From Chloroflexota bacterium (lineage in GTDB: Bacteria > Chloroflexota > Dehalococcoidia > JACPQD01): 64,000 nt of DNA. Location: positions 51,513-115,512 of the forward strand of contig JACPQD010000098.1 of assembly GCA_016190665.1 (NCBI GenBank), in the 5' to 3' direction. The first letter of the stretch is position 1, and each line of letters opens with the position of its first letter. Below are positions 9,335 to 19,017 of this stretch, piece after piece. Under the pieces are notes generated by a model, which was not told the DNA's origin, ran no database searches, and saw only the letters and a program-made list of their open reading frames with translations. The position numbers were made by a program, and so were the translations under genes.

Positions 9335-11254
9335 TCATCTTCGGCAGACCCGCGCCACTTCCTCCAGACCAATCCCCTTGGCGTGCTGCGCCAGCAGGAA
9401 CAGCTTGTGGGACTCGATGTCCATGATCCGGTTCAGCGGGTGCAAGTAGCGTTTCAGGCTCTCGTTGTGACGGATCGCCTCGCTGGTGCTCTCCGCCTGA
9501 GACAAACCCTCTCGCACCTCATACTCCGTGATCTGCGCCAGGATGTCATCCGCGAGTGGCTTGATGGTCAAGCCGAACTCCCCAGCCCTCTCCGCCAGCG
9601 GCCCGTGTTCGAGGACCCAGAGCGGGTAGATCTGCCAGCCCAGTGTCAGCTCCCGTCGTCGCCGTTTTATGAAGTCGCGGGTCATCTTCGATTCCGCTGC
9701 CGTCTCTCCCGGCGTGCCGATGAGCGTGTAGAGATGGATAAGGATGCCCGCCTCGCGCATGTTCTTGAGGATGGCCTCAGCGCTTTTCAGGCCGACGCCT
9801 TTGTTGATAATCTCGTTCACTCGCTGCGACCCTGATTCCAGCCCGATCTGGCCACCCAGGAAACCTCCTGCCGCCAACTTCCTGCAGAGGGACGGCGACT
9901 CGAACTGCTTCTCGAAACGAACGAAGGCGGAGAACTTGACGGGGTCTTTGCCTGCCAGGTTGTGCTCAGCGATCTGCTCCAGGCGCCTGGGGGACAGCGA
10001 TGAATCGGTGAAGCCGACATAGAGAGGGTCGTACTTGGCCTTAAGGGTTTGCATATCTTTGATGACCAGCTCGATGTCGCGGACCCGGCTGCTTCCGTGC
10101 TCGGCGCTTATGCCCGCCGTGCCCAGCTTGGGATAATAGCAGAATATGCACTTCCCCCAGTAGCACCCGCTACTCGCCTCCAGGGGCAAGCCGCTTTGAG
10201 GCCGGACGCCGACGAACTCCGGCGTGCAAGCCTCGTTCAAGTCGAACTCCTCTGTCCTCTCACTCCTGCGTATCTCGCCACCCTGTTTGTAGATCACGTT
10301 CGGCGCCCGCGACAGGTCGCCGCCCTTCGGCAACTCTTCTATCAGGGCGCTGAAGGCGCGCTCCCCAGGACCGAGAACCAAGCTGTCAAAGAAGACCCAC
10401 AGCGCTGGGTTCTCAGCGAGACGAAAGGCGACCTCGGTGAGGGTAGACCCGCCAAGAGTTACATGCACGGCCGGGTCTTCCTTCTTAATGAGCGAGGCCA
10501 GTGTGAAGGCCGGTATGAAATCGTTGGTGTGAGTTACCGAGATGCCGACGATTTCCGGGCGCTCCTGCCTCAGCTGAGGAAGGACCTCATCACGGAAGTA
10601 GGGCAGGAGGTAGTTGTGTCTCTCATCCTCGGTGGCATGGAGGATATCGCTGACTCTGGGATTGTACTCAGTTCCGTGAATACCGAAACCGAAATCGAGT
10701 TGGGCCGGGAAGTAGGCAGTGTCTATTATCGCCTTGCCGCACAGGAGAGCAAGATAATGCCGGAGGAAGTCTTGCGGCGAGAGAGAGTACCATCCCTCAT
10801 CGAGGGTCTGCCTGGCCCTTTCGATTTCGCAGAGCACAGACTCTTTTTCGCTCAGCAGCGCGTAGAGAATGTTATCAGGGGTCAGTTTCGACTCGATGAG
10901 GCTCAGTATGGGCCGTCTCAGGATGTCCGGAGCGGCCGACAACGGGCGCAAAGGAGTTTGCCCCAGCAGGCTTCGGGCGAGCGCCTGCCTGATCGCGTCG
11001 TTGGAGCCGCGGAGGAGCAGGGATCCAAGGGACTCGCGCAAGGGACGGCTTCTCGCCACCGGCTCCAGAATGTATTTCATGTTGTCGAGGATGCGCTCCA
11101 GGTTTGCGCGGGAGAGGAGGGCAAAGTAGGCGTCTTGATTGAAGTCCTTCAGCGAGACGTCATGTCCTTGTTTCTTCAGGTAGGCATAGAGCCGAGCGGC
11201 GCCCTGCATCGGGCCGAAGAAATTGGCCAGTGTGGTGCACACCCACGTCTTCAT
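9335..11254 (-). CDS. B12-binding-domain radical SAM protein
   Basis: The 639-residue product has an N-terminal Rossmann/cobalamin-binding-like half (IVGISVTHTNDFIPAF near 240; VTLGGSTLTEVAF near 270) and a radical SAM core. The cluster motif near residue 365 reads SGCYWGKCIFC, i.e. C-x4-C-x2-C rather than C-x3-C-x2-C; this form occurs in some B12-radical SAM subfamilies. LIGTPGET near 520 is typical of the TIM barrel. GGACGG-type ribosome site before ATG 11254. It is monocistronic. Substrate unknown; methylation or RiPP/lipid modification are possibilities. Confidence 0.78.
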   Translation of the reverse strand: MKTWVCTTLANFFGPMQGAARLYAYLKKQGHDVSLKDFNQDAYFALLSRANLERILDNMKYILEPVARSRPLRESLGSLLLRGSNDAIRQALARSLLGQTPLRPLSAAPDILRRPILSLIESKLTPDNILYALLSEKESVLCEIERARQTLDEGWYSLSPQDFLRHYLALLCGKAIIDTAYFPAQLDFGFGIHGTEYNPRVSDILHATEDERHNYLLPYFRDEVLPQLRQERPEIVGISVTHTNDFIPAFTLASLIKKEDPAVHVTLGGSTLTEVAFRLAENPALWVFFDSLVLGPGERAFSALIEELPKGGDLSRAPNVIYKQGGEIRRSERTEEFDLNEACTPEFVGVRPQSGLPLEASSGCYWGKCIFCYYPKLGTAGISAEHGSSRVRDIELVIKDMQTLKAKYDPLYVGFTDSSLSPRRLEQIAEHNLAGKDPVKFSAFVRFEKQFESPSLCRKLAAGGFLGGQIGLESGSQRVNEIINKGVGLKSAEAILKNMREAGILIHLYTLIGTPGETAAESKMTRDFIKRRRRELTLGWQIYPLWVLEHGPLAERAGEFGLTIKPLADDILAQITEYEVREGLSQAESTSEAIRHNESLKRYLHPLNRIMDIESHKLFLLAQHAKGIGLEEVARVCRR

Positions 11255-11299
11255 CCGTCCTCCTCCCTGTCTAAGCGGAGCGGAGCTCTCAAGCAGTCT

Positions 11300-11328
11300 A
11301 TATTAGGTTTCCTGGCGAGGAAAGTAAA
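11300..11328 (-). promoter_or_regulatory. Candidate promoter of the radical SAM gene
   Basis: Minus strand TTTACT, 17 bases, TAATAT, giving a leader of ~40 nt before ATG 11254. Each hexamer matches consensus at four of six positions. Confidence 0.35.
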
Positions 11329-11437
11329 GAGAGCGACCAAAGGTTGGGGGCCTCCGCGCGGCCGGTGACAACGGGCCGGGTGCTGCCAACAGCGGATAGG
11401 CGATGGACAAACGGACATGCGACGCGGCCACCAACGG

Positions 11438-12037
11438 CTACCCGATGTACAGCCCGTTCCGCTTGATGTAATCCTCCACCGCCTCCGGAACAAGATAGCG
11501 AATGGGCAGGCCCTCAGCGACACGTTTCCTGATATCAGAAGCGCTTATGTCTATCTGCGGCACGTCGACAATCATGATCTTGCGCGAGGCGCCGGGAATG
11601 GCCTCGTCGATACAGGCCAGGTTGAGATCGGTGCATCCTGGGCGCCTCATGCCCACAATCTGGCACATCTCCACCAGTCGCGCCGGCTCCCGCCAGCGGG
11701 GCATATCGGCGACCGCGTCCAGCCCGGCGATGAAGAAGAGCTCCGCGTTTGGCAACTGTCGGCCCAGATCGGACAGAGTATCGACCGTGTAGGATGGCCC
11801 CGGGCGGTCGATGTCCACCGTGGACGCTTCGAAGCGTGAATTGGACGCCACCGCCAGGCGCACCATCGTCAATCGGTGCTCAGCGGCGGTAACCGCTCTG
11901 TCGGACTTGAGCCAGGGCCTCCCCGTGGGCACAAAGAGCACCTTCTGCAGCCTCATTCTGACCCACACCTCTTCGGCGGCGATGAGATGTCCGACATGGA
12001 TGGGATCGAAAGTCCCCCCGAAAACGCCGATTCTCAC
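11438..12037 (-). CDS. nadD: Nicotinate-nucleotide adenylyltransferase
   Basis: Adenylates nicotinate mononucleotide to deamido-NAD in NAD synthesis. The 199 residues begin MRIGVFGGTFDPIHVGH, the nucleotidyltransferase GxFxPxHxGH motif. PSYTVDTL (~85) and ISASDIRKRVAEG (~167) are the further substrate and ATP-binding signatures. The GTG start at 12037 lies one base after the obg stop, so the two form an operon. The usual downstream RsfS gene is absent; the next gene is the unrelated radical SAM protein. Confidence 0.93.
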   Translation of the reverse strand: MRIGVFGGTFDPIHVGHLIAAEEVWVRMRLQKVLFVPTGRPWLKSDRAVTAAEHRLTMVRLAVASNSRFEASTVDIDRPGPSYTVDTLSDLGRQLPNAELFFIAGLDAVADMPRWREPARLVEMCQIVGMRRPGCTDLNLACIDEAIPGASRKIMIVDVPQIDISASDIRKRVAEGLPIRYLVPEAVEDYIKRNGLYIG

Positions 12038-12038
12038 C

Positions 12039-13324
<1,286 letters not shown>

Positions 13325-13345
13325 AGGCAAGGGTCAAGGAACGCG

Positions 13346-13378
13346 CCGACTCTCAGAACTTGGAGTGCGGTTTTTTTT
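13346..13378 (+). terminator. Terminator-like hairpin plus T8 between divergent obg and rnhB
   Basis: CCGACTC (13346-13352) pairs with GAGTGCGG (13363-13370, one bulged G), followed by eight T on the plus strand (13371-13378). No plus-strand gene lies upstream, so it would only act on antisense transcription, unless it is fortuitous. Confidence 0.3.
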
Positions 13379-13406
13379 GACAACCCAGGTGTCTCCGTGC
13401 TAGCAT
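13377..13406 (+). promoter_or_regulatory. rnhB promoter
   Basis: Perfect TTGACA (13377-13382), 18 bases, TAGCAT (13401-13406). It places the transcription start near 13413, upstream of ATG 13438 but downstream of the ATG at 13405. Confidence 0.5.
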
Positions 13407-13437
13407 GCCAGCAAGAGCGTTAGGGCGGAAAAGGCGA

Positions 13438-14058
13438 ATGGTCTCTGTTCCCACGTTTGATGAAGAAAAGGAGCTTTGGAGCCAGGGCTACCTGCGGGTG
13501 GCCGGGGTGGACGAGGCGGGCCGGGGGCCATTGGCCGGGCCGGTGGTCGCTGCCGCTGTCGTCCTGCACAGGAACAGCCGGGCTTCCTGGCTCAGGGAGA
13601 TCAGGGACAGCAAGCAGCTTAGGGCAGAGAAGCGTGAATCGCTCCTGAAGCTTATTCAGCGCGGCGCGGAGGCTGGCATCGGTATCTCGTCAAATGAAAT
13701 CATCGATGCCGAAGGCATGACGAATGCCATCCGCCTGGCCGCGAAGCGGGCGCTGGAGTCCCTCAAAGAGCCGCCCCAATACGTCCTCATCGACGGCTAC
13801 GCACTGAAAGACTTCCCCTACCCTCAGACAGGAATTATAGACGGCGACCAGTTCTCCATCTCCATCGCCGCCGCCTCGATTGTTGCCAAGGTGACGCGAG
13901 ACGCCATCATGCTGCAAATGGACGCCCTCTACCCGGGCTACGGCTTCGCCCAGCACAAGGGCTACGGCACGGCGGAACACCTCGAATGCCTTCAGCGCCT
14001 CGGCCCCTGCCCCATCCACCGCCGCTCCTTCTCTCCCCTCCGCGAGCGGCTTCTCTGA
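13438..14058 (+). CDS. rnhB: Ribonuclease HII
   Basis: Removes RNA from RNA-DNA hybrids and embedded ribonucleotides. Seen: VAGVDEAGRGPLAGPVVAAA with the first catalytic DE pair, RDSKQL, LIDGYAL with a catalytic Asp, and SIAAASIVAKVTRD. The C-terminal HKGYGT and HRRSF motifs are also present. Length (206 residues) is normal. ATG 13438 is chosen because the ATG at 13405 lies inside the promoter's -10; GGCGG precedes 13438. The adjacent yraN gene is a common neighbour of rnhB. Confidence 0.95.
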   Translation: MVSVPTFDEEKELWSQGYLRVAGVDEAGRGPLAGPVVAAAVVLHRNSRASWLREIRDSKQLRAEKRESLLKLIQRGAEAGIGISSNEIIDAEGMTNAIRLAAKRALESLKEPPQYVLIDGYALKDFPYPQTGIIDGDQFSISIAAASIVAKVTRDAIMLQMDALYPGYGFAQHKGYGTAEHLECLQRLGPCPIHRRSFSPLRERLL

Positions 14059-14069
14059 TATGTGTTAGA

Positions 14070-14208
14070 ACCACTGATGGACACGGATGAACTCGGATGT
14101 GCTTTCACCACAGTCCACTGTGTGAGCACGGGCTGACTCTGATGCTACTCCAAGCGCCGTTCGGCCCACCTCCCAATCTGTATTTCTCTGTGTTCATCCG
14201 TGTTTCAC
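14070..14208. repeat. Inverted GGACACGGATGAAC-type repeat
   Basis: Left arm GATGGACACGGATGAACTCGG (from about 14077) and right arm CTGTGTTCATCCGTGTTTCA (14189-14208) are inverted copies of the widespread 'CACGGATGAACACGG' word repeat. About 90 unrelated bases separate them. They fill the gap between rnhB and yraN. Confidence 0.5.
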
Positions 14209-14293
14209 CCCGGAGGCGTTCAGTTCAAGCCATTCGTTCCGGCACGAGCAATCCACCGAAGTGCTGAAGCCACTACAGTAGAAGGGTTTCGAA

Positions 14294-14665
14294 ATGCCCA
14301 CCAGACGCAGAATCCTGGGAGATATCGGAGAGAAGCTAGCGCGCGAGCACCTCCTTCGCCAGGGCTTCGTCATCAAAGAGACCAACGCACGGACGCCGCT
14401 GGGCGAGATAGATATCGTGGCCCAGGACGGCGATTGCCTCGTCTTCGTCGAGGTGCGGACCAAGAGGAGCGACAGTTTCGGCAGCCCTGAGGAATCGCTG
14501 ACGAGGGCCAAGCGGCAGAAGCTGGTGGCCCTGGCCGAGGAGTACCTCCAGCGCTTCGACGAACCGCCGCCCTGCCGCATCGACGTCGTGGCCGTGGAGC
14601 TTTCGCGACAGGGCAGGGTGCTGCGGGTCGAACTTATTCGCAACGCGGTGGACGGGGAAGCGTAG
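14294..14665 (+). CDS. yraN: YraN/UPF0102 family nuclease-like protein
   Basis: The 123-residue product matches UPF0102: GDIGEKLAREHLLRQGF at the start, then GEIDIVAQDGDCLVFVEVRT, the PD-(D/E)XK-like core with E-x-D and E-V-R. Holliday-junction-resolvase-like fold is known for the family; a cellular role is not established. It follows rnhB, a typical arrangement. AAGGG lies about eight bases before the ATG. Confidence 0.9.
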   Translation: MPTRRRILGDIGEKLAREHLLRQGFVIKETNARTPLGEIDIVAQDGDCLVFVEVRTKRSDSFGSPEESLTRAKRQKLVALAEEYLQRFDEPPPCRIDVVAVELSRQGRVLRVELIRNAVDGEA

Positions 14666-14731
14666 CGGAGGGTCTGAGACCCCCCTACGGAAAGATGCTG
14701 AACGTTCGCATCGTACCTGCTAACTGGCGAG

Positions 14732-15346
14732 CTAGCCAGGTCTCGCAATCCTCAACCGGAAGTACTCCGTGATGAGGTGTTCCAGGAACTGGTGCACACT
14801 CTCGGCCAGACCGTAACTTCTGCTCGGCAGAACCACACCATACGTTACCATCTCCTTGAGTCTACCCCCACCGAAACCCAGAAGTCCCACGGTTATCGCG
14901 CCACGCGAGTTAGCATACTCAATGGCCTGAACGATGTTTTCCGAGTTGCCGGAGGCGGAAATGGCGATGACCACATCACCTTCGCTGACCAGGTTGACCA
15001 GTTGCTCCCGGAATACGCAGTCGTAGCCCATATCGTTCGAGAGGGCAGTTACCAAAGCCATGTTGTCGTTAAGGCTCAAGACGCGAAAGCGCGGTTTTCC
15101 CGCGATGACGGTCCCCTTGCCCAGATCGCAGGCGAAATGGGACGCCGTGGCCGCGCTGCCGCCGTTCCCCATTATGAAGACCTGCTTGCCCTTGGTATAG
15201 GCCTCATAGATCACATCGATCACCTGCGCTACCTCCTCAGTGGGGAGACTGTCCAGGCATCCTTTCAGCTCTGCGACGTAGCGCTGAGTGAATCTTTGAG
15301 CTGTATGCGTTCCGCCCCTGATGGGCCGCCCTGCTTCGATCTTCAT
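14732..15346 (-). CDS. gmhA: SIS-domain phosphoheptose isomerase (GmhA-like)
   Basis: Converts sedoheptulose 7-phosphate to D-glycero-D-manno-heptose 7-phosphate. Seen: VFIMGNGGSAATASHFACD (~57-75), ISASGNSENIVQAI (~120) and a C-terminal ESVHQFLEHLITEYF helix with the GmhA-type His. Length (204) matches GmhA. It is the last gene of the 12-gene operon, which also encodes the matching kinase and nucleotidyltransferase. ATG 15346, four bases after the preceding stop, has GGGGGA upstream. A GmhB-like phosphatase is not seen in the window. Confidence 0.82.
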   Translation of the reverse strand: MKIEAGRPIRGGTHTAQRFTQRYVAELKGCLDSLPTEEVAQVIDVIYEAYTKGKQVFIMGNGGSAATASHFACDLGKGTVIAGKPRFRVLSLNDNMALVTALSNDMGYDCVFREQLVNLVSEGDVVIAISASGNSENIVQAIEYANSRGAITVGLLGFGGGRLKEMVTYGVVLPSRSYGLAESVHQFLEHLITEYFRLRIARPG

Positions 15347-15350
15347 GGCA

Positions 15351-16334
15351 TCAAGACTTCCCCCGGTTTTCCGATCCCTTCGCATATGACCACACCAGCA
15401 GAATTGAGCCTTCGGTTACTCCCAGCGCCCAGGCGATATTCCTGAAGGCGAAGAGTCCGAGGAAGGGCAGCAATCCCGGCCCGGCCGAGGCGAACTGACG
15501 AATATTATTGAGATACAGGCCCAGTATTGTCAAGAACAGGGCACTGGAGACGAACAGCATGCGTGGCTCCAGCAAGGACAGGGGCAAGAAGGCGAAGGCG
15601 AGGAGAAGCAAGGGAATCTGAGCAATCATCGATCGTGTGCTTATGTGGTCGCCCAGGGCCCTACCCCGGTGCCTGCATGCCACCCTCACCGCCCACTTCG
15701 CCTGGTCCCGCTGCTGTCTGAAGTAGGCCCGCCAACTGGCCCGGTGATAGTGCCAGACCCTGGCCCCGGGCGCATAGAATATCTTTCCCAGGGATCTCAG
15801 CCGGTAGCCAAAGTCCGTCTCCACAGCCACGATTTGCTTCTCATCGAATCTGGTCTTCCGCGCTGCTTCCGTCTTGACGCACAAGTTCATCGTGGGGGCG
15901 CGGGTTATGTACTGCGGGAACCTCTTGAACCTGTTTTCCAGCTCCAGGCCGATCATGGTCTGCAAGTTGGACAGTCCCTCTGGCGTGCCGCAGTACCCCG
16001 CCGTGGCCGCCAGGCCGTTGATTTCGTCGAAGGGCCGTAACAGCTCCGTGAGCCAGTCCCTGGCAACCACGCAGTCGGCATCGGTCAAGGCCACATACTC
16101 GGTTTGCACCCTGTCCAGGGCCCAGTTGAAGGTTGCCGAAAGGTTGGCTTCCAGTTGGTGAATCTCCACCTTGTCGGCAAAGCGTTGCAGCACCTGAAAA
16201 GTACCGTCGGTGGAATAGCCATCGAGCACCATCACCCGCGCGACAGGATAATCAACCTCCAGGATGCTCCTCAAGCAGGCCTCGATGGTGTCGCGCTTAT
16301 TCTTCACGGCTACGAGTACGGTGACCCCTTTCAC
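15351..16334 (-). CDS. Family 2 glycosyltransferase with C-terminal membrane segments
   Basis: The 327 residues begin with a GT-A fold: VTVLVAVKNKRDTIEACLRS, MVLDGYSTDGT and ALTDADCVVARDWL with the metal-binding D-x-D. An E-TDFGYRLR acceptor region lies near 170. Three or four hydrophobic segments follow (~240-320). It probably transfers a sugar to a membrane-linked acceptor on the cytoplasmic face. GTG 16334 overlaps the preceding stop by four bases (GTGA). Confidence 0.85.
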   Translation of the reverse strand: MKGVTVLVAVKNKRDTIEACLRSILEVDYPVARVMVLDGYSTDGTFQVLQRFADKVEIHQLEANLSATFNWALDRVQTEYVALTDADCVVARDWLTELLRPFDEINGLAATAGYCGTPEGLSNLQTMIGLELENRFKRFPQYITRAPTMNLCVKTEAARKTRFDEKQIVAVETDFGYRLRSLGKIFYAPGARVWHYHRASWRAYFRQQRDQAKWAVRVACRHRGRALGDHISTRSMIAQIPLLLLAFAFLPLSLLEPRMLFVSSALFLTILGLYLNNIRQFASAGPGLLPFLGLFAFRNIAWALGVTEGSILLVWSYAKGSENRGKS

Positions 16335-17350
16335 CGATTCTCCTCCGAAACGGGCACGACGCGGGGGGCAGCGAAGGAGAAAATGGCGGCCAGAAGAATG
16401 ACCAGGCCGAAGTTCACGATGGTGCCCAACAGGGCTCCCGAAGTCGCCACGGCGCCGGGATATCCCATTAGGTCCACAAGGAAGACAAAGCTCAAAGCGG
16501 TAACCCCTATCCCGTTGGGCACGAGGCTCACCAGGCCGGCAGCAAAGGACAGGACTTGACCGGCAGCTATGATCATGAAAGGTATCTGTCCCACCGAATT
16601 GACCAGCATGATGAAGGACAGTAGCTCCAGGAGCCAGGCCATCGCGGTCAACGACACCAGCAAGGGGAAAACCCCAGCCGTCTTGTAACCTTTCAGGGCC
16701 TGGTAGAAGCTCTCACCTTCTCGCTCCGCCTTAAGGCACATACTGTGCACCATTCCGGAGGCTGTCCCTCTGGACAAGCTTTTCACTCCCCTGAGCAGGA
16801 CCCCCGCGGTCCGCTCGGAGAAGGAAAAAGCCCCGATCATTGCCACGAGCAAAGACAGGAGCAGAAGGACCATGAAGCTCCCCCGCGCCACGACGTCCGG
16901 GAAGGCGCCGGTGCTGAGAAAGTAAACTATCGCCAGAACCATCAGTAGAAGCAGGAAGTTCAGCTCCAGGAACCGGTCGACCAGGAGAACCGCGAAGGCT
17001 CCGCCCACTGTCGATCTGGTGCGCTGTCGGATCATGAATGGAGCAATCATTTCTCCAGCTCGCCCCGGGGTGAGATTCCCCAGCGCCTGGTTCAGGACAA
17101 AGAGCGCCAGTGCATCGCGCCTTCGGGACCCAGGTGCGGAGACAAGCAACAGATGGTGCCATTTCCATGAGCGCAATAGAAGCGCCAGGGAGTAGCAGCC
17201 GAGTCCCCCTAAGATCCACCAACCTTGCGCTCGCATCAAGGTTGCGAACACGGGCTCGAAACCGTAGTGGTTGACAATGCCAAAAAGGAGGGCAAGCCCG
17301 ACAAGAAACAGGGCCAGCCTCAAGGGCCGATAGCGAATAAGGGCTGTCAT
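16331..17350 (-). CDS. Lysylphosphatidylglycerol synthase TM-domain/flippase-like protein (UPF0104)
   Basis: The 339-residue polytopic protein has about eight to nine membrane segments. Family signs are LNQALGNLTPGRAGEMIAPF (~85-104), the conserved Asp-Arg in VLLVDRFLELN (~125) and a C-terminal GLVSLVPNGIGVTALSFVF. Proteins of this type occur in polysaccharide and glycolipid clusters and are thought to translocate lipid-linked sugars. That role is inferred here from the neighbours. Confidence 0.8.
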   Translation of the reverse strand: MTALIRYRPLRLALFLVGLALLFGIVNHYGFEPVFATLMRAQGWWILGGLGCYSLALLLRSWKWHHLLLVSAPGSRRRDALALFVLNQALGNLTPGRAGEMIAPFMIRQRTRSTVGGAFAVLLVDRFLELNFLLLLMVLAIVYFLSTGAFPDVVARGSFMVLLLLSLLVAMIGAFSFSERTAGVLLRGVKSLSRGTASGMVHSMCLKAEREGESFYQALKGYKTAGVFPLLVSLTAMAWLLELLSFIMLVNSVGQIPFMIIAAGQVLSFAAGLVSLVPNGIGVTALSFVFLVDLMGYPGAVATSGALLGTIVNFGLVILLAAIFSFAAPRVVPVSEENR

Positions 17351-17354
17351 AGCC

Positions 17355-17942
17355 TCATGGGCTCATCCCCATGTAGTAAAGAGCGGCAGCGCCGACCTCC
17401 CGCAGCCACCACCCCACCCGGTCCGCTGGCGGGCCTTCCTCGCCGTGGGGCGCGACAGCGCCGTAAACCAGGAGCCCCAAGTCCCTGTGGATTCTGAGCG
17501 CCCGCGCCATGTGAAAGCCCGAGGTCACAACCAAAGCTGAATCGAGCCCTTCCCTGGCCATAATCTCCCGGGAGAACTTTGCGCCCTCCAACGTGGTCCG
17601 CGATTTGTCCTCCAGCACCATTGCCTCTCGGGGCGCTCCGAGCCCCAGAGCGAGAGCTGCCATCATCTCCGCTTGATTTGCCGTATTGTCCACCGATCCT
17701 CCCACAAACATGAGCTTGGGAGCCCACCCCTGGCCGTAAAGAGCCACCCCATGTTCAACTCGCCCCCGCAACATGGACGTCGGCTGGCCGTCTCTCTCCG
17801 GCTTTGAACCCAGGACAAGGATGACACCCGCCTTTCGAACCTCGTTCGCCCCAGCTTGAGAGATGATACCGTGGACGAGCAGGCTCATAGAGGCCAGCAG
17901 CGATACGGAGGCGAGACCCAGCCAGAAGAGCGTTCTCCTCAT
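17355..17942 (-). CDS. DUF218/YdcF-like protein
   Basis: The 195 residues begin with an N-terminal membrane anchor (FWLGLASVSLLASMSLLVHG). The ElyC/SanA/YdcF fold follows: AGVILVLGSKPERDG, RGRVEHGVALY, MFVGGSVDN, the E-DKSRTTLEGA motif and VVTSGFHMARAL. Family members are linked to envelope integrity and polysaccharide handling; biochemical activity is uncertain. It starts seven bases after the radical SAM stop within the operon. Confidence 0.85.
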   Translation of the reverse strand: MRRTLFWLGLASVSLLASMSLLVHGIISQAGANEVRKAGVILVLGSKPERDGQPTSMLRGRVEHGVALYGQGWAPKLMFVGGSVDNTANQAEMMAALALGLGAPREAMVLEDKSRTTLEGAKFSREIMAREGLDSALVVTSGFHMARALRIHRDLGLLVYGAVAPHGEEGPPADRVGWWLREVGAAALYYMGMSP

Positions 17943-17949
17943 CGGTTGG

Positions 17950-19017
17950 CTAGACAGGCGAATCGGCCTGCCAGAAACCGTCGTCCCTTACCGGCAGTTC
18001 AGTCTCCCCTTCTATGCGGGCCAGGTATCTCCGGATGAAAGCCGGCTCTTCAGATGCCCAGCACTTCTTGTTGTAATGGGCCCATGGACCTCCCTGAAGG
18101 CTTCTCTGCCTGACCACAGCGAGAGGCTCTTCGAGGACGTTGCCCAGGGAGATGTGGACAAAGGGGCAGCCCAGAACGTCCCCATAAGGTGATATGTAAA
18201 ACATCTCCTTCACCGCGCCACAACCTGGCTCCTGGTAGTTGTTGTCCAGGTCCCTGGTGATGACCGGGTACTTTGCTCTTAAATCCTTGAAGTAATCCAC
18301 GTCCTCTTCAGTGAGCATAACATCTCTGTTGCCTTCCCAGTTCCCGGACGGCGCGGCGAACAAAGTGTTCACCATGATCTTCCGCTCCTGGGCAAATCCC
18401 AGAAGCTTCAGCAAACCCGGGGAGCGAAGGGACTGGTGAGACAGAGTAGTATTTATGCTCACGTTAATGCCGTGAGCGCTGGCGAGCTCAATAGTCCTCA
18501 TCACTTTATCGTAGGTGCCCGCTGCGCCGCGGAACTGATCGTGCTCTTCGGCGATCCCACTGTCCAGGCTGATGTTCAGACAATCGACGCCCAGCTTCTT
18601 CAGCGATTTCACTCTTGCCTCGTTGATCATCGTTCCGTTCGTGCTGATGTTTATGCGGTTGATCCCAGGGCGACACATCTCCAGGATACGTTCATAGTCA
18701 CGGTTGAGAAAGACCTCGCCGCCCTGAATAGAGAAGGTGCAGGCACCCAGGCGCATGGCCTCGTCCACGACCCTCTTGTAGTCGTCAAGAGACATCTGCC
18801 GCACGCCATGCCTCTTGAGCCTCTCGGCGAAGCAGTGGTCGCACTTCAGGTTGCATCTATAGTCAATGGAGAAATCAACTCCCCTCAGGACCTGCCGACC
18901 GAGCAGGCGGACCTTCAGCACGTTCCTCAAGACCCGCCAGTCATAGATGGGCTTTCTCACCACTATGCCGTACTTCCATATAAGCGATAACCTGAACCAG
19001 AGCTTTTTTAGGGTCAA
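17950..19017 (-). CDS. Radical SAM/SPASM-type protein
   Basis: The 355 residues carry the canonical cluster motif DYRCNLKCDHCFAERL (C-x3-C-x2-C, ~52-67), FSIQGGEVFLN (the GGE motif, ~95) and INISTNGTMI. A short C-terminal region has cysteines at EPGCG, LGCPF and KKCWASEEP, as in SPASM/twitch domains binding an extra Fe-S cluster. Substrate unknown. In this operon it may modify a sugar or lipid. GTGA/ATGA-type overlap with the methyltransferase upstream. Confidence 0.82.
   Translation of the reverse strand: MTLKKLWFRLSLIWKYGIVVRKPIYDWRVLRNVLKVRLLGRQVLRGVDFSIDYRCNLKCDHCFAERLKRHGVRQMSLDDYKRVVDEAMRLGACTFSIQGGEVFLNRDYERILEMCRPGINRINISTNGTMINEARVKSLKKLGVDCLNISLDSGIAEEHDQFRGAAGTYDKVMRTIELASAHGINVSINTTLSHQSLRSPGLLKLLGFAQERKIMVNTLFAAPSGNWEGNRDVMLTEEDVDYFKDLRAKYPVITRDLDNNYQEPGCGAVKEMFYISPYGDVLGCPFVHISLGNVLEEPLAVVRQRSLQGGPWAHYNKKCWASEEPAFIRRYLARIEGETELPVRDDGFWQADSPV

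Noticed and set aside
11310..11345. GAGGAAAGT-like core of RNase P RNA
   Set aside because: Only nine bases match and the flanking conserved P RNA helices are missing.
10049..11368. 439-codon plus-strand frame opposite the radical SAM gene
   Set aside because: Antisense shadow in high G+C sequence; the minus-strand frame has the Fe-S motif.
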